DNA from: Hyphomicrobiales bacterium
GTDB lineage: Bacteria; Pseudomonadota; Alphaproteobacteria; Rhizobiales; Aestuariivirgaceae
DNA length: 18,416 nucleotides
Assembly: GCA_025362535.1 (NCBI GenBank)
Contig: JANYGE010000199.1
Span: 1 to 18,416 of the forward strand
Reading direction: 5' to 3'
Shown here piece after piece: positions 7,210 to 14,708 of the stretch. Both the position numbers and the translations under genes were made by a program. A model generated the notes under the pieces. That model ran no database searches. It worked only from the letters and a program-made list of their open reading frames with translations, and was not told the origin of the DNA. Each line of letters begins with the position of its first letter. Within the stretch, counting starts at the first letter, position 1.

Positions 7210-7977
7210 GTGAATTATTCCGTTATTATTCCGGCTTACAATGCCGAAGCCACGCTTGAGAGAACGCTGGCTTCAATCAAGCAGCAAACCTTCCGCGTTT
7301 CCGAAGTGGTTCTCGTCAATGACGGTAGCACCGATGGAACGCGTTCAATTGCTGAAAGATGGTTGAATCGACTTCCCTTGATTATTGTTGATCAATCAAA
7401 AAACCGTGGCCTAACCCAGGCCCTCATAGACGGTGTCACAGCGAGTAAATGCGATTGGATTCTTCGGATAGACTCGGATGATTTTTGGGATTCGAACCAT
7501 GTGAAAATTATCGATGAGCTACGTTGTAATTCTAATGCAGTGCTTATAAGCACTCAAACGCGATTTGTTGACGTTGATGGTAATTTAATCAGTTTCACTG
7601 GAGCGCCGAATCCTAAACGCATCCGTGCTAAACTTATGTTTGGCAATCACATGTGCCACTCCGCTGTGGCATTTTCAAAGAAAGCTTATCATAAAGCAGG
7701 TGGTTATCGTCTTTCAGTCAAATGGGAAGATTACGATCTTTGGATAAGACTTCTGAGCGTGGGTGACTTTCAAACGACAAGCACGGTTACCGTCAGCAAT
7801 CTTATCCGTTCAAACTCAATATATCACAGCACCGATTTACGTGCGAGGCAGTTGGCCGATATTCATTGCAACCTCTTAGCCATCAAATTGTTTTGGATGC
7901 AGCACCCACTCCAAGCAATAAGACGAATTCTAAGCTTGGGCATTCATAAATTCTCACTGTCGTTCAAGCAAAAGTAG
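7210..7977 (+). CDS. Glycosyltransferase family 2 protein
   Basis: This 255-residue GT-A type glycosyltransferase starts with GTG at 7210, preceded by AGGG. It opens with SVIIPAYNAEATLERTLASI (4-23), then VLVNDGSTDGT (34-44) binding the nucleotide, ILRIDSDDFWD (84-94) with the metal-binding D-x-D, and WEDYDLWIRL near residue 177, whose acidic pair is the usual catalytic base region. There is no transmembrane segment, so it is a cytosolic or peripheral enzyme that adds a sugar to a lipid-linked oligosaccharide or LPS core. Donor sugar and linkage cannot be told. The gene is AT-rich like the other glycosyltransferase genes here. Its TAG directly abuts the end of a broken GT11 gene on the opposite strand, so the locus was probably larger and has eroded. 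Confidence 0.85.
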   Translation: MNYSVIIPAYNAEATLERTLASIKQQTFRVSEVVLVNDGSTDGTRSIAERWLNRLPLIIVDQSKNRGLTQALIDGVTASKCDWILRIDSDDFWDSNHVKIIDELRCNSNAVLISTQTRFVDVDGNLISFTGAPNPKRIRAKLMFGNHMCHSAVAFSKKAYHKAGGYRLSVKWEDYDLWIRLLSVGDFQTTSTVTVSNLIRSNSIYHSTDLRARQLADIHCNLLAIKLFWMQHPLQAIRRILSLGIHKFSLSFKQK

Positions 7978-8133
7978 TTAAAAGTTTACATCTAGTTGTG
8001 CGTAAATTTTTCTGTTTTCTTTCAATAGTATGAAGTCGCCTGTGCGTTTATGAACAGCGATAGATACATTTAAGCCTGCTCCATATTGAAACAGCTCATT
8101 ACCAAGCCCACCTTAAATATAGAAAATCGCTGT
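7978..8133 (-). pseudogene. Remnant of a GT11 (alpha-1,2-fucosyltransferase-like) gene, N-terminal fragment
   Basis: Read on the minus strand, this stretch gives AIFYI, an in-frame TAA (8113-8115), then 44 codons from 8112 to 7981 beginning GGLGNELFQYGAGLN and ending at a TAA at 7978-7980. 'GGLGN-[QE]-[ML]-FQY-A/G' close to the N-terminus is the hallmark GDP-binding start of GT11 fucosyltransferases such as FutC and WbsJ, which are normally near 290 residues. Only about 50 residues remain. The TAA sits exactly where a residue should precede GGLGN, and the catalytic HIRRGD region is absent. It is therefore a truncated, nonsense-mutated remnant. A short functional ORF is unlikely, as no ribosome site or start lies after the TAA. 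The upstream limit is uncertain because the prs 3' hairpin begins at 8134. Confidence 0.7.
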
Positions 8134-8172
8134 GTTTGAGTTTGCCAGCCACATTGGCTTGCTTACTCAAAC
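8134..8172 (-). terminator. Bulged hairpin across the prs stop codon
   Basis: ACTCAAAC (8165-8172) and GTTTGAGT (8134-8141) are a perfect 8-base inverted repeat. Inside it, AGCCA (8147-8151) pairs with TGGCT (8155-8159) around a 3-base loop. On the prs strand only a short ATTTTC follows, so termination would be weak; the structure may instead protect the mRNA 3' end. The fold is read by eye. Confidence 0.4.
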
Positions 8173-9098
8173 AAGCTCGACACGCTTTCCTCTCTGCTGG
8201 TGCGCCCTATCGCTTCACCCAACAAAGAGGCAATTGGTATTACCCGAATATTGCGCGCCACTTTCACAGCTTCGGTGGGTTGAATGGAATCGGTGATCAC
8301 CAAATTCTTTAACTTCGAAGCGGAAATGCGCGAAACTGCACCGCCGGATAAAACGCCATGGGTAATATAGGCGGTCACATCCTTAGCCCCCTTGTCGATC
8401 AGCGCATCCGCTGCATTGCACAGGGTGCCACCTGAATCCACAATATCATCAATCAGAATGCAACTTTTGCCAGCTACATCGCCAATAATGTTCATCACTT
8501 CCGATTCACCAGCGCGTTCGCGGCGCTTATCAACAATGGCCAATGGCGTATCAAGCTGCTTGGCCAAGGCCCGCGCCCGCACCACGCCGCCAATATCAGG
8601 CGAGACCACAACAGTGTTCGCAATATCCATGTGTTGTTTGATATCACGCACGAACACCGGACCGGAAAAAAGATTGTCAGTTGGAATATCAAAGAAGCCT
8701 TGAATTTGCCCGGCATGCAAATCAATGGTCAAAACGCGGTCGGCACCAGCATGGGTGATGAGATTGGCAACAAGTTTTGCAGAGATCGGTGTTCGCGAAC
8801 CAGACTTCCGGTCTTGGCGGGCATAACCGAAATACGGAATAACCGCCGTAATGCGTTTGGCTGAAGCGCGGCGCAAAGCATCAATAATGATCAGCAGTTC
8901 CATCATATGGTCGTTTGTGGGGAAAGATGTGGATTGGATAATAAACATATCCTGCCCGCGCACATTTTCCTGAATTTCAACGAACACTTCCATGTCGTTA
9001 AAACGCTTCACCACCGCTTTGGTGATGGGCAGGTGAAGATAAGAGCAGATCGCCTCCGCCAGGGGTCTGTTGCTGTTCCCTGAAACGATTTTCATCAT
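8163..9098 (-). CDS. prs: Ribose-phosphate pyrophosphokinase
   Basis: It makes PRPP from ribose 5-phosphate and ATP in the cytosol, feeding purine, pyrimidine, NAD, histidine and tryptophan synthesis. The 311-residue length is typical. Visible marks are the ATP-binding [10 protein letters not shown] (89-98), the metal-binding [12 protein letters not shown] (126-137), [12 protein letters not shown] (164-175) and the PRPP loop [11 protein letters not shown] (215-225). The protein starts with two Met codons and either could be used. It is a single-gene unit. Upstream lies a plausible promoter, and downstream a bulged hairpin spans its stop. The lipoprotein gene of the lgt operon ends 94 bases upstream on the same strand. 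Confidence 0.97.
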   Translation of the reverse strand: MMKIVSGNSNRPLAEAICSYLHLPITKAVVKRFNDMEVFVEIQENVRGQDMFIIQSTSFPTNDHMMELLIIIDALRRASAKRITAVIPYFGYARQDRKSGSRTPISAKLVANLITHAGADRVLTIDLHAGQIQGFFDIPTDNLFSGPVFVRDIKQHMDIANTVVVSPDIGGVVRARALAKQLDTPLAIVDKRRERAGESEVMNIIGDVAGKSCILIDDIVDSGGTLCNAADALIDKGAKDVTAYITHGVLSGGAVSRISASKLKNLVITDSIQPTEAVKVARNIRVIPIASLLGEAIGRTSREESVSSLFE

Positions 9099-9134
9099 GG
9101 AGTGTTCGCCCTTATGCCATGCAGATTATGGCGC

Positions 9135-9163
9135 TCTATAACAATGCTATGACGCAAGAGCAA
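9135..9163 (-). promoter_or_regulatory. Candidate prs promoter
   Basis: On the minus strand TTGCTC (9158-9163) and TATAGA (9135-9140) are separated by exactly 17 bases, 37 bases before the first prs ATG at 9098. Both hexamers are only partial matches to the sigma-70 consensus. Confidence 0.35.
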
Positions 9164-9192
9164 ATAGACTTTTATACTGTGCATAATTGAGC

Positions 9193-9825
9193 TTAACGAA
9201 ATTTCTCAATTAATTTGAAAATGCCCTCGGCGGCAGCCTGCGCGGCATAGCCCGCATTCTTTCCCCATCCACTGTCGAGTGAACCAGCCGCCACTGGATT
9301 GTTTTGTTTTATATCACCCAATATTTTGCCCTTGGGCGTGCTGACCACCCAAATTATATGTACAAGCTGCTGGCCATCTACCGGCTCATCAATAAAAATG
9401 CGGCCGCGAATTTCCAGTGCATCGGCCCGCGCCGCCGGCAGAACACGCCATCCCGCATTTTTTAAAACCTTGCGCATCGCCACAGTTAACTCGGCACCAC
9501 CTCCCTCAACCGGCAAAACCGCAACCGCTTTAATCTCGATATCACCCGGCTTCGGCGGCGATCTTTTTGGCTCAGGGGTTGCCGCAATTTTTTGCGGTGC
9601 CGGGTCTAAAACTGGCGGCGGCTCTGCCGGGTTTTGCGGGCCATTTAAAGTTTCCAAATCAATGTCATTTTCCGCCTCGGGTCCGGCTTTCACCAGCGCC
9701 TCCCAAGGCGGTTGCAGCAAAGAATCGTTGTTCACCACAACAGGTTCCGGTTTTGAAAGCGGCAACCCTAAATCCGTGCAGCCGAACAAGAGGAGAGCGA
9801 ATAAGACTGTTGCAAAGCGTTTCAT
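9193..9825 (-). CDS. Putative lipoprotein of unknown function
   Basis: This is a 210-residue protein with a lipoprotein signal: MKRFATVLFALLLFGC, where Cys16 follows Leu-Phe-Gly. The Phe at -2 is slightly atypical. Residues about 28-95 are a low-complexity linker rich in Pro, Glu and Asn. The conserved-looking part is the C-terminal 115 residues, from IKAVAVLPVEGGGAELTVA on, with alternating strands and a Gly/Ala-rich helix at the end. I do not recognise a named domain. It is the last gene of the lgt - methyltransferase - pgeF operon and overlaps pgeF by ATGA. Having a lipoprotein in the same operon as Lgt, the enzyme that lipidates it, is notable but not evidence of a special link. Predicted location: inner or outer membrane, facing the periplasm. 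Confidence 0.75.
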   Translation of the reverse strand: MKRFATVLFALLLFGCTDLGLPLSKPEPVVVNNDSLLQPPWEALVKAGPEAENDIDLETLNGPQNPAEPPPVLDPAPQKIAATPEPKRSPPKPGDIEIKAVAVLPVEGGGAELTVAMRKVLKNAGWRVLPAARADALEIRGRIFIDEPVDGQQLVHIIWVVSTPKGKILGDIKQNNPVAAGSLDSGWGKNAGYAAQAAAEGIFKLIEKFR

Positions 9826-10583
9826 TTTGCCGTCAACGCGATAGCCGAAATCAAGCGGCCATAATCTTTCTCGCCCCTATGTGTGGCGCGGCGATAACTG
9901 AAAAAGCGATCTTCATCCGCATAAGTGCAGAGAGCCAAATCATGCACTTGGCCAAGGCCAAATGCCCTCATACGATCACTTAAATAGGTTGGTAAATCAA
10001 ACATATAATGGCCAGGCTTAACAGATGGAATGAAGTATTTTTGATGCGCCGGATCTTGCTCCAGAAACGCTTTCGGAAATTCCGGGCCCACTTCATAAGC
10101 GCTTTGTGAAATCGTCGGGCCAAGCACGGCCACAATATTTTCGCGCAGCGCTCCAAGCCTTTCCATGGCTAAAACCGTGGTATCCGTGATACCTGAGACC
10201 GCTCCTTTCCAACCCGCATGACAAGCACCAATCACTTGAGCTTTCTCATCTGCAAACAACACTGGCCCGCAATCCGCCGTAAGAACACCAAGCGCAATTC
10301 CTCGCACACGCGTCACCAATCCGTCGACCTTCGGCCGCTCGGTAAAGGGCGCTTCAACCACGGCAACATCAGCACTGTGAATTTGGTAAGCCGATACGAG
10401 ATGAGACGTATCAACATTTAATGACGCCGCAACTTTGGCTCGATTCTGGGTGACCAAAGCAACATCATCACCAGAACCAAGACCACAATTCAGCGAAGCA
10501 AAAATGCCCGTAGAATAACCGCCCTCACGCGTAAAAAACCCATGTGCAATACCTGAAAGATTAAGCGGAGCTGCAGTGATCAT
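9822..10583 (-). CDS. pgeF: Purine nucleoside phosphorylase / laccase-domain protein, YfiH family
   Basis: This 253-residue member of the YfiH/DUF152 family, historically called polyphenol oxidase or multicopper laccase domain, is now known to act on purine nucleosides and, in some bacteria, to edit peptidoglycan precursors. The zinc/catalytic residues are visible: His69 in SAYQIHSADV, Cys105 in LTADCGPVLFAD and His122 in GACHAGWKGAVSG, followed by LGPTISQSAYEVGPEF. I choose the ATG at 10583 rather than an upstream frame extension to 10631, because it starts the conserved region and creates an ATGA overlap with the preceding methyltransferase. It also overlaps the lipoprotein gene by ATGA, so the genes are probably translationally coupled. 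Confidence 0.93.
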   Translation of the reverse strand: MITAAPLNLSGIAHGFFTREGGYSTGIFASLNCGLGSGDDVALVTQNRAKVAASLNVDTSHLVSAYQIHSADVAVVEAPFTERPKVDGLVTRVRGIALGVLTADCGPVLFADEKAQVIGACHAGWKGAVSGITDTTVLAMERLGALRENIVAVLGPTISQSAYEVGPEFPKAFLEQDPAHQKYFIPSVKPGHYMFDLPTYLSDRMRAFGLGQVHDLALCTYADEDRFFSYRRATHRGEKDYGRLISAIALTAK

Positions 10584-11599
10584 GTGGCCTCGAAGGGGTA
10601 AATCTGCGTGGCACCCTTTTGCACTACGCACATCACTTTGAAAAGCTCGCCCATCTGGGCGGCATCAATAAGGCGATGGGTAGCCGCCAGAAAATTCTTT
10701 TTTTCTTCGCCGTCCAGTTTTTCGGCAAGTTTTTCAGTGCGCATCACAATGCCCATAGCCTTAAGAAAGCTGCCTTGGCTGAGCGTAGGGGAACTGCTCA
10801 ATTTTGAAAAATCAACATGCGACGTAATATCCACCTCACCGGGCGCATCAAGAATACTGCAATATTTATGCCTGTGCATGGCCTGCACCGTGTCTCCAGC
10901 CGCAGATTGCACATGGCCATAATCAATAATCAGAGCAGCCCCACCACAGGCCTCAATGCGTTCTTTCATCTCTGCCGCAATATTCTGTGAAACTTGCGAG
11001 ACTTCATAGACCCCATCAGCTCCACCCGGCCAAGATGAAGCCACCAAACCCATTTTCAACTGGCCATTTGAAACACCAACATAGCGCTCAAAGCTTTGCC
11101 CAGAGCGCATTTCAAATTGCTGCACTGGCAAAGCATCAAAAAATTCGTTGGCGATAAAAAGCGTCGGCATATTGGGCAGGCTCTCAAGGCTTGCATGCCA
11201 CGTAGCATGGGCATCCAGTTTTTCACGCTGCAGTTTTTGCAACACCGGGCTCATCTCCACAAAATGAACATCAACGGCCTTCAAAAACTCAGGGGCTGCC
11301 TTGGCGGCGCGCAACAGATCAGCCATCAAAGTGCCACGCCCCGGCCCCATCTCAACCAAAGCAAAAGGCGATGGTTGCCCCAAACTCATCCACGCATTCA
11401 CACACCACACGCCAATCATCTCTCCAAACACTTGGGAAATTTCCGGCGCTGTGGTGAAATCACCCGCAGCTCCAAAGGGGTCACGCGTCATGTAATAGCC
11501 ATGCTGTGGATGGCCAAGGCACAGGCTCATATAACGGTCGAGAGGCATCGGCCCTTCCGCCTCAATCATCTCGATTATGATCTTCTCAAGCGCGGTCAC
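10580..11599 (-). CDS. SAM-dependent methyltransferase, MidA/NDUFAF7 family
   Basis: This 339-residue class I methyltransferase is of the DUF185 family, related to mitochondrial NDUFAF7, which dimethylates an arginine of respiratory complex I subunit NDUFS2. The family-specific N-terminus is clear: GPMPLDRYM, HPQHGYYMTRDPFGAAGDF and TTAPEISQVFGEMIG (49-63), then the SAM-binding loop LVEMGPGRGTLMADLL (81-96). Alphaproteobacterial relatives are presumed to act in complex I assembly, though that is inference from the mitochondrial protein. It overlaps lgt by 14 bases upstream and pgeF by 4 bases downstream. Confidence 0.93.
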   Translation of the reverse strand: MTALEKIIIEMIEAEGPMPLDRYMSLCLGHPQHGYYMTRDPFGAAGDFTTAPEISQVFGEMIGVWCVNAWMSLGQPSPFALVEMGPGRGTLMADLLRAAKAAPEFLKAVDVHFVEMSPVLQKLQREKLDAHATWHASLESLPNMPTLFIANEFFDALPVQQFEMRSGQSFERYVGVSNGQLKMGLVASSWPGGADGVYEVSQVSQNIAAEMKERIEACGGAALIIDYGHVQSAAGDTVQAMHRHKYCSILDAPGEVDITSHVDFSKLSSSPTLSQGSFLKAMGIVMRTEKLAEKLDGEEKKNFLAATHRLIDAAQMGELFKVMCVVQKGATQIYPFEAT

Positions 11600-12395
11600 G
11601 CGAGCGCCACAATAGCCAAATGCCGATCGCCACCAGCGGCAAAGACAAAATCATTCCCATGGTCAATGCGCCGGAAAGATAGCCAATCTGCGCATCGGGC
11701 ACACGGAAGAACTCAACAAAAATCCGCGCCAGACCATAGATCAGCGCGAACCAACCCGAAGCCCGCCCGGGATGCGCCAATGCCCCATAACGATGCGTTG
11801 CAAGGCGCACCGCTAAAAATAAAACCAAACCCTCAAGCAGTGCTTCATAAATCTGGCTGGGATGGCGGCCAAAATTATCGCCCGGAAAAATTACCGCCCA
11901 TGGCATATCACTGGCCCTGCCATAAAGCTCGGCATTGATGAAATTGGCAATGCGCCCAAGGCCAAGCCCAACCGGCACCGAGGCCGCACCCAAATCGAGC
12001 ACGCGGTCTAACGTTGTACCAATTTTTCGGCCATAAAAATAACTTGCTATCACCACCCCTAAAAAGCCACCATGAAACGACATTCCGCCATCCCAAACCT
12101 TAAATATATCAAGGGGATGCTGCATATACTTCAAAGGATTGTAGAAGAGCACATAGCCAAACCGACCACCCGCCACCACACCCAGAAAAAACCAGATGAA
12201 CATATCATCAACTTGGGCGGGACGCAGGGTTGGCTTCTCGCCGAACCACAAAGCTGGGTTACTGACCAATTTTTTCATATACCAAGAGGCAAAAAGAAGA
12301 CCCCCAACATAGGCAAGTCCATACCACTTCACGGTGAAGCCACCCACAGAAATGGCATCAGGACTGATATTTGGAAATGCAATGGCGGCCAACAT
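11586..12395 (-). CDS. lgt: Prolipoprotein diacylglyceryl transferase
   Basis: It transfers diacylglycerol from phosphatidylglycerol to the lipobox Cys of prolipoproteins in the inner membrane, the first step of lipoprotein maturation. The protein has 269 residues from the ATG at 12395, which is preceded by GAGG at 4 bases. An in-frame start at 12452 would add 19 residues that do not resemble the family. About seven membrane segments are visible. Key residues include His108 in SFHGGFLG, Arg148 in LGRIANFINAELYGR, RHPSQIYEALLEG (177-189) and GLARIFVEFFRVPD near the C-terminus. It is the first gene of its operon and divergent from the ubiK-like gene, so 12396-12488 must hold both promoters. I see no clear hexamers there. 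Confidence 0.96.
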   Translation of the reverse strand: MLAAIAFPNISPDAISVGGFTVKWYGLAYVGGLLFASWYMKKLVSNPALWFGEKPTLRPAQVDDMFIWFFLGVVAGGRFGYVLFYNPLKYMQHPLDIFKVWDGGMSFHGGFLGVVIASYFYGRKIGTTLDRVLDLGAASVPVGLGLGRIANFINAELYGRASDMPWAVIFPGDNFGRHPSQIYEALLEGLVLFLAVRLATHRYGALAHPGRASGWFALIYGLARIFVEFFRVPDAQIGYLSGALTMGMILSLPLVAIGIWLLWRSRDRA

Positions 12396-12488
12396 AATGC
12401 CTCTGTGCCGCATGCCACAGATTCTTGCAACAGCCCTTGAAGAATGCCGCATTTATCCCTAGCTATGGGGAAGCAAAGGAACCCGCAA

Positions 12489-12740
12489 ATGCCCGCCACA
12501 TCGTCTCGTTTTTTTGATGAACTCGCCAAGCTCATGACCAATGCCGCAGGTGCGGCACAGGGCGTGCGCAAGGAAGTGGACACATTGGTGCAAACCCAAG
12601 TGGAGCGTGTGCTCAACAACCTCAATGTGGTAAAGCGCGAAGAGTTTGATGTGGTCCGCGAAATGGCCGAAAAGGCCCGTAGCGAAAATGACGTCCTCGC
12701 CGCCCGCATTGCCGAGCTCGAAGCAAAGCTCCGTAGCTGA
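12489..12740 (+). CDS. ubiK: UbiK/BMFP-family accessory factor
   Basis: This small 83-residue protein belongs to the UbiK (YqiC)/Brucella membrane fusogenic protein family. UbiK assists ubiquinone biosynthesis in enterobacteria by helping the soluble Ubi complex meet lipids; the alphaproteobacterial members form trimeric coiled coils that bind membranes. The N-terminal amphipathic helix FFDELAKLMTNAAGAAQGVR (8-27) and the C-terminal heptad region, residues about 48-83 ending ARIAELEAKLRS, are typical. I choose the ATG at 12489, with AAGGA 8 bases upstream. The frame is open further to 12444, but those residues look non-coding and would overlap the lgt start region. It heads a plus-strand series including ybjN-like, proC and csaA. 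Confidence 0.85.
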   Translation: MPATSSRFFDELAKLMTNAAGAAQGVRKEVDTLVQTQVERVLNNLNVVKREEFDVVREMAEKARSENDVLAARIAELEAKLRS

Positions 12741-12763
12741 ATTAAATTCATGTGGAGGAATCA

Positions 12764-12835
12764 GTGCTGCGGTTGATGCGGTGGCATTGCTCCGGCACAT
12801 TGCCCTCACAAGCAGCGGTGATTCGTGGCGCTTGA
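12764..12835 (+). CDS. Possible 23-codon leader ORF before the ybjN-like gene
   Basis: A GTG at 12764 is preceded by an excellent ribosome site (GGAGGA, 5 bases away) and opens a 23-codon frame (MLRLMRWHCSGTLPSQAAVI..) that stops at 12833-12835, 12 bases before the YbjN-like ATG. The only support is the ribosome site and position. It could be a leader peptide or chance, and nothing in the peptide is recognisable. Confidence 0.2.
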   Translation: MLRLMRWHCSGTLPSQAAVIRGA

Positions 12836-12847
12836 GAGGAAATGTGA

Positions 12848-13348
12848 ATGTCGGCTTTTGAGCCCTATACCCGTGATGCCCATAACCCGCTAGACCGGGT
12901 GGAGCGGCTGGCCGAAAGCCACCAATGGAATATTGATCGCACCAATGACCATGAAGTGGTGATGCTGGTGGGCGGTGGCTGGGCCGATTTAAACCTGTCC
13001 TTCACCTGGCGCGACGATTTGGAATCGTTACATTTCGCTTGCGTGCTTGATCTCAAAGTTCCAGAAAAGCGCCAAGATGAAGTGGCCAGATTGCTTGCCA
13101 TCATCAACAGCCAAATCATGCATGGCCATTTTGATTTATGGGCCACCGATGGGTCAATCGTATATCGTTACACGCTGCTGCTGGCTGGCGGTGCTGAAGC
13201 CAATGATGCGCAAGTCGAAGCAATTATCCGGGTTGGTGTTGAAACCTCGCAGCGTTATTATCCGGCCATTCAATTTGTCATCTGGGCGGGCCACACCGCT
13301 GAAGATGCACTCGAAAGCGCGATGTTAGAAACCCAAGGTGAAGCATGA
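12848..13348 (+). CDS. YbjN domain-containing protein
   Basis: This 166-residue protein is of the YbjN family (a T3SS-chaperone-like fold), common in alphaproteobacteria beside proC. It has no signal peptide or membrane segment, so it is cytosolic. The pattern of the family is visible: NPLDRVERLAESHQWNIDR at the start, DLNLSFTWRDDLESLHFAC in the sheet region, and KRQDEVARLLAIINSQIMHG followed by GHFDLWATDGSIVYRYTLLL. The molecular function is not established. E. coli YbjN affects stress and motility phenotypes, and the family is sometimes described as a sensory regulator. AGAGGAA lies 6 bases before the ATG. It overlaps proC by ATGA, so the two are translationally coupled. Confidence 0.85.
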   Translation: MSAFEPYTRDAHNPLDRVERLAESHQWNIDRTNDHEVVMLVGGGWADLNLSFTWRDDLESLHFACVLDLKVPEKRQDEVARLLAIINSQIMHGHFDLWATDGSIVYRYTLLLAGGAEANDAQVEAIIRVGVETSQRYYPAIQFVIWAGHTAEDALESAMLETQGEA

Positions 13349-14166
13349 GTATCTCTCTCAAAGGCACTTTGGTTCTGGCCGGTGTTGGCAAAATGGGTGG
13401 GGCCATGTTGGAGGGTTGGCTGAGAGCTGGCGCTGATCCGAAAAAAATCGTGGCCATTGATCCCATGCCGCCGCAGGAAGTTTTGAGCCTCTTGGCCCAC
13501 CATGGCATTCGCCACAATCCACCCATCGCAACGATAACGGATGCAGAAGCGGTTATCATTGCGGTGAAGCCACAAGTGATGGATGATGTCTTGCCAAATT
13601 TGGTGAGCCTCAAATCATCGAAGCCCCTGATTTTATCGGTGGCAGCCGGAAAAACCATTGCGACTTTTGCCAAATATTTTGGTGAAGATGCGGCGATCAT
13701 TCGAACCATCCCCAACACCCCAGCAGCAATTGGCCGTGGCATAACGGCAATGTCATCGAACCCCAATGTCACTGATGTGCAAATGGCTTTGGCGACGTCA
13801 TTGCTTTCTTCGACGGGCGAAGTGGTGAGCGTTGAAAATGAAAGCATGATCGATTTGGTCACTGCCGTTTCAGGCTCAGGGCCTGCCTATGTTTTTTATC
13901 TCACCGAATGCTTGGCCAATGCTGGCGTTAAAATCGGCCTGCCCCCTGCCCTTGCCATGCAGCTTGCCAGAGCTACTGTGGCAGGCTCTGGCGAATTGAT
14001 GCGCCAATCTGGCATCGATGCCGCAACCTTGCGCCAGAACGTCACTTCGCCCAAGGGCACAACTTACGCAGCCCTGCAAGTGCTGATGGCTGATGATGGA
14101 ATGAAACCCCTGTTCGAAAAAGCCATCGCAGCGGCGGCCTTGCGCTCGAAGGAACTGGCGAGCTGA
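13345..14166 (+). CDS. proC: Pyrroline-5-carboxylate reductase
   Basis: It catalyses the last step of proline synthesis, reducing pyrroline-5-carboxylate with NAD(P)H in the cytosol. The 273-residue length is normal. The Rossmann start LAGVGKMGGAMLEGWL holds GVGKMGG at 13-19. IRTIPNTPAAIGRGITAM lies in the middle, and the substrate region VSGSGPAYVFYLTECLANAG leads to the family signature SGIDAATLRQNVTSPKGTT. The C-terminus is complete. The stop codon overlaps the csaA start (TGATG) and the start overlaps the YbjN-like gene (ATGA), so three genes form a compact operon. Confidence 0.97.
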   Translation: MSISLKGTLVLAGVGKMGGAMLEGWLRAGADPKKIVAIDPMPPQEVLSLLAHHGIRHNPPIATITDAEAVIIAVKPQVMDDVLPNLVSLKSSKPLILSVAAGKTIATFAKYFGEDAAIIRTIPNTPAAIGRGITAMSSNPNVTDVQMALATSLLSSTGEVVSVENESMIDLVTAVSGSGPAYVFYLTECLANAGVKIGLPPALAMQLARATVAGSGELMRQSGIDAATLRQNVTSPKGTTYAALQVLMADDGMKPLFEKAIAAAALRSKELAS

Positions 14167-14504
14167 TGGCCGAAATTACTTTTTCGGATTTTGAGAAAGT
14201 CGATATTCGCGTCGGCACAATCGTCGCCGTTGAGCCATTTCCTGAAGCCCGAAAACCTGCCTTTAAATTAAAAATTGATTTTGGCACCACGATTGGTGTG
14301 AAAAAATCTTCCGCGCAAATTACCACACATTACACCATTGAATCGCTGCTCGGCCGTCAAGTGGCCGCTGTGGTGAATTTTCCACCCCGGCAAATTGGCC
14401 CCTTCATGTCAGAAGTTCTAACTTTGGGGTTTCCGGATGAAGCAGGCGGCGTAGTGCTCATTGGGCCGAGCCAGACCGTTCCGAATGGTGGCAAACTATT
14501 TTAG
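14166..14504 (+). CDS. csaA: tRNA-binding protein CsaA
   Basis: This 112-residue single-domain protein has the tRNA-binding OB fold also found at the C-terminus of bacterial MetRS and in Trbp111. Family marks are FSDFEKVDIRVGTIVAVEPF (6-25), ARKPAFKLKIDFG, KKSSAQITTHY, VVNFPPRQIGPFMSEVLTLG and the C-terminal LIGPSQTVPNGGKLF. CsaA dimers bind tRNA and have also been described as secretion-related chaperones in Bacillus; which role applies here is unknown. It starts within the proC stop (TGATG). The next gene is controlled by a riboswitch beginning about 40 bases after the csaA stop. Confidence 0.94.
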   Translation: MAEITFSDFEKVDIRVGTIVAVEPFPEARKPAFKLKIDFGTTIGVKKSSAQITTHYTIESLLGRQVAAVVNFPPRQIGPFMSEVLTLGFPDEAGGVVLIGPSQTVPNGGKLF

Positions 14505-14542
14505 CTCTTGTTTGGCATTGCCCCCTTAGCTAGCGTCAACCT

Positions 14543-14698
14543 TGCAAGGTGCCAGCGCAAGCTGGAGAATCGGGAATGCGGTTAAACTCCGCAACGTGCC
14601 CAACGCTGTAAGGTGGACGAGACGACACATGCCATTTGCCGTTTGAGCAGAGAAGGCGTCGGCCCGGTTGATCCCTAAGTCAGAAGACCGGCCTTGCA
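14543..14698 (+). promoter_or_regulatory. Cobalamin riboswitch upstream of bluB
   Basis: The conserved core of the adenosylcobalamin-type aptamer is present in order: AATCGGGAATGCGG (14569-14582), the short hairpin continuing into CCGC, GCCCAACGCTGTAAG (14598-14612), a P5/P6 region with GCCATTTG..AGAGAAGGC (14630-14656), and the B12 box-like end AAGTCAGAAGACCGGCC (14677-14693). The ends close with a perfect P1 stem, TGCAAGG (14543-14549) with CCTTGCA (14692-14698). It lies 57 bases before bluB, whose product makes the cobalamin lower ligand. Family knowledge predicts repression of bluB when cobalamin is plentiful. A candidate expression platform follows immediately. Confidence 0.92.
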
Positions 14699-14708
14699 TC
14701 ATCGTGGT

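Noticed and set aside
9299..9844. 181-codon open frame on the plus strand
   Set aside because: It is a shadow of the lipoprotein gene on the opposite strand, with Ser/Gly/Pro low-complexity sequence.
11096..11938. 280-codon open frame on the plus strand
   Set aside because: It lies antisense to the methyltransferase and lgt genes, whose motifs are unmistakable. Its translation is rich in His, Arg, Lys and Pro without domain features, as expected of a shadow frame.
13278..13862. 194-codon open frame on the minus strand
   Set aside because: It is antisense to proC, which has complete family signatures on the plus strand.
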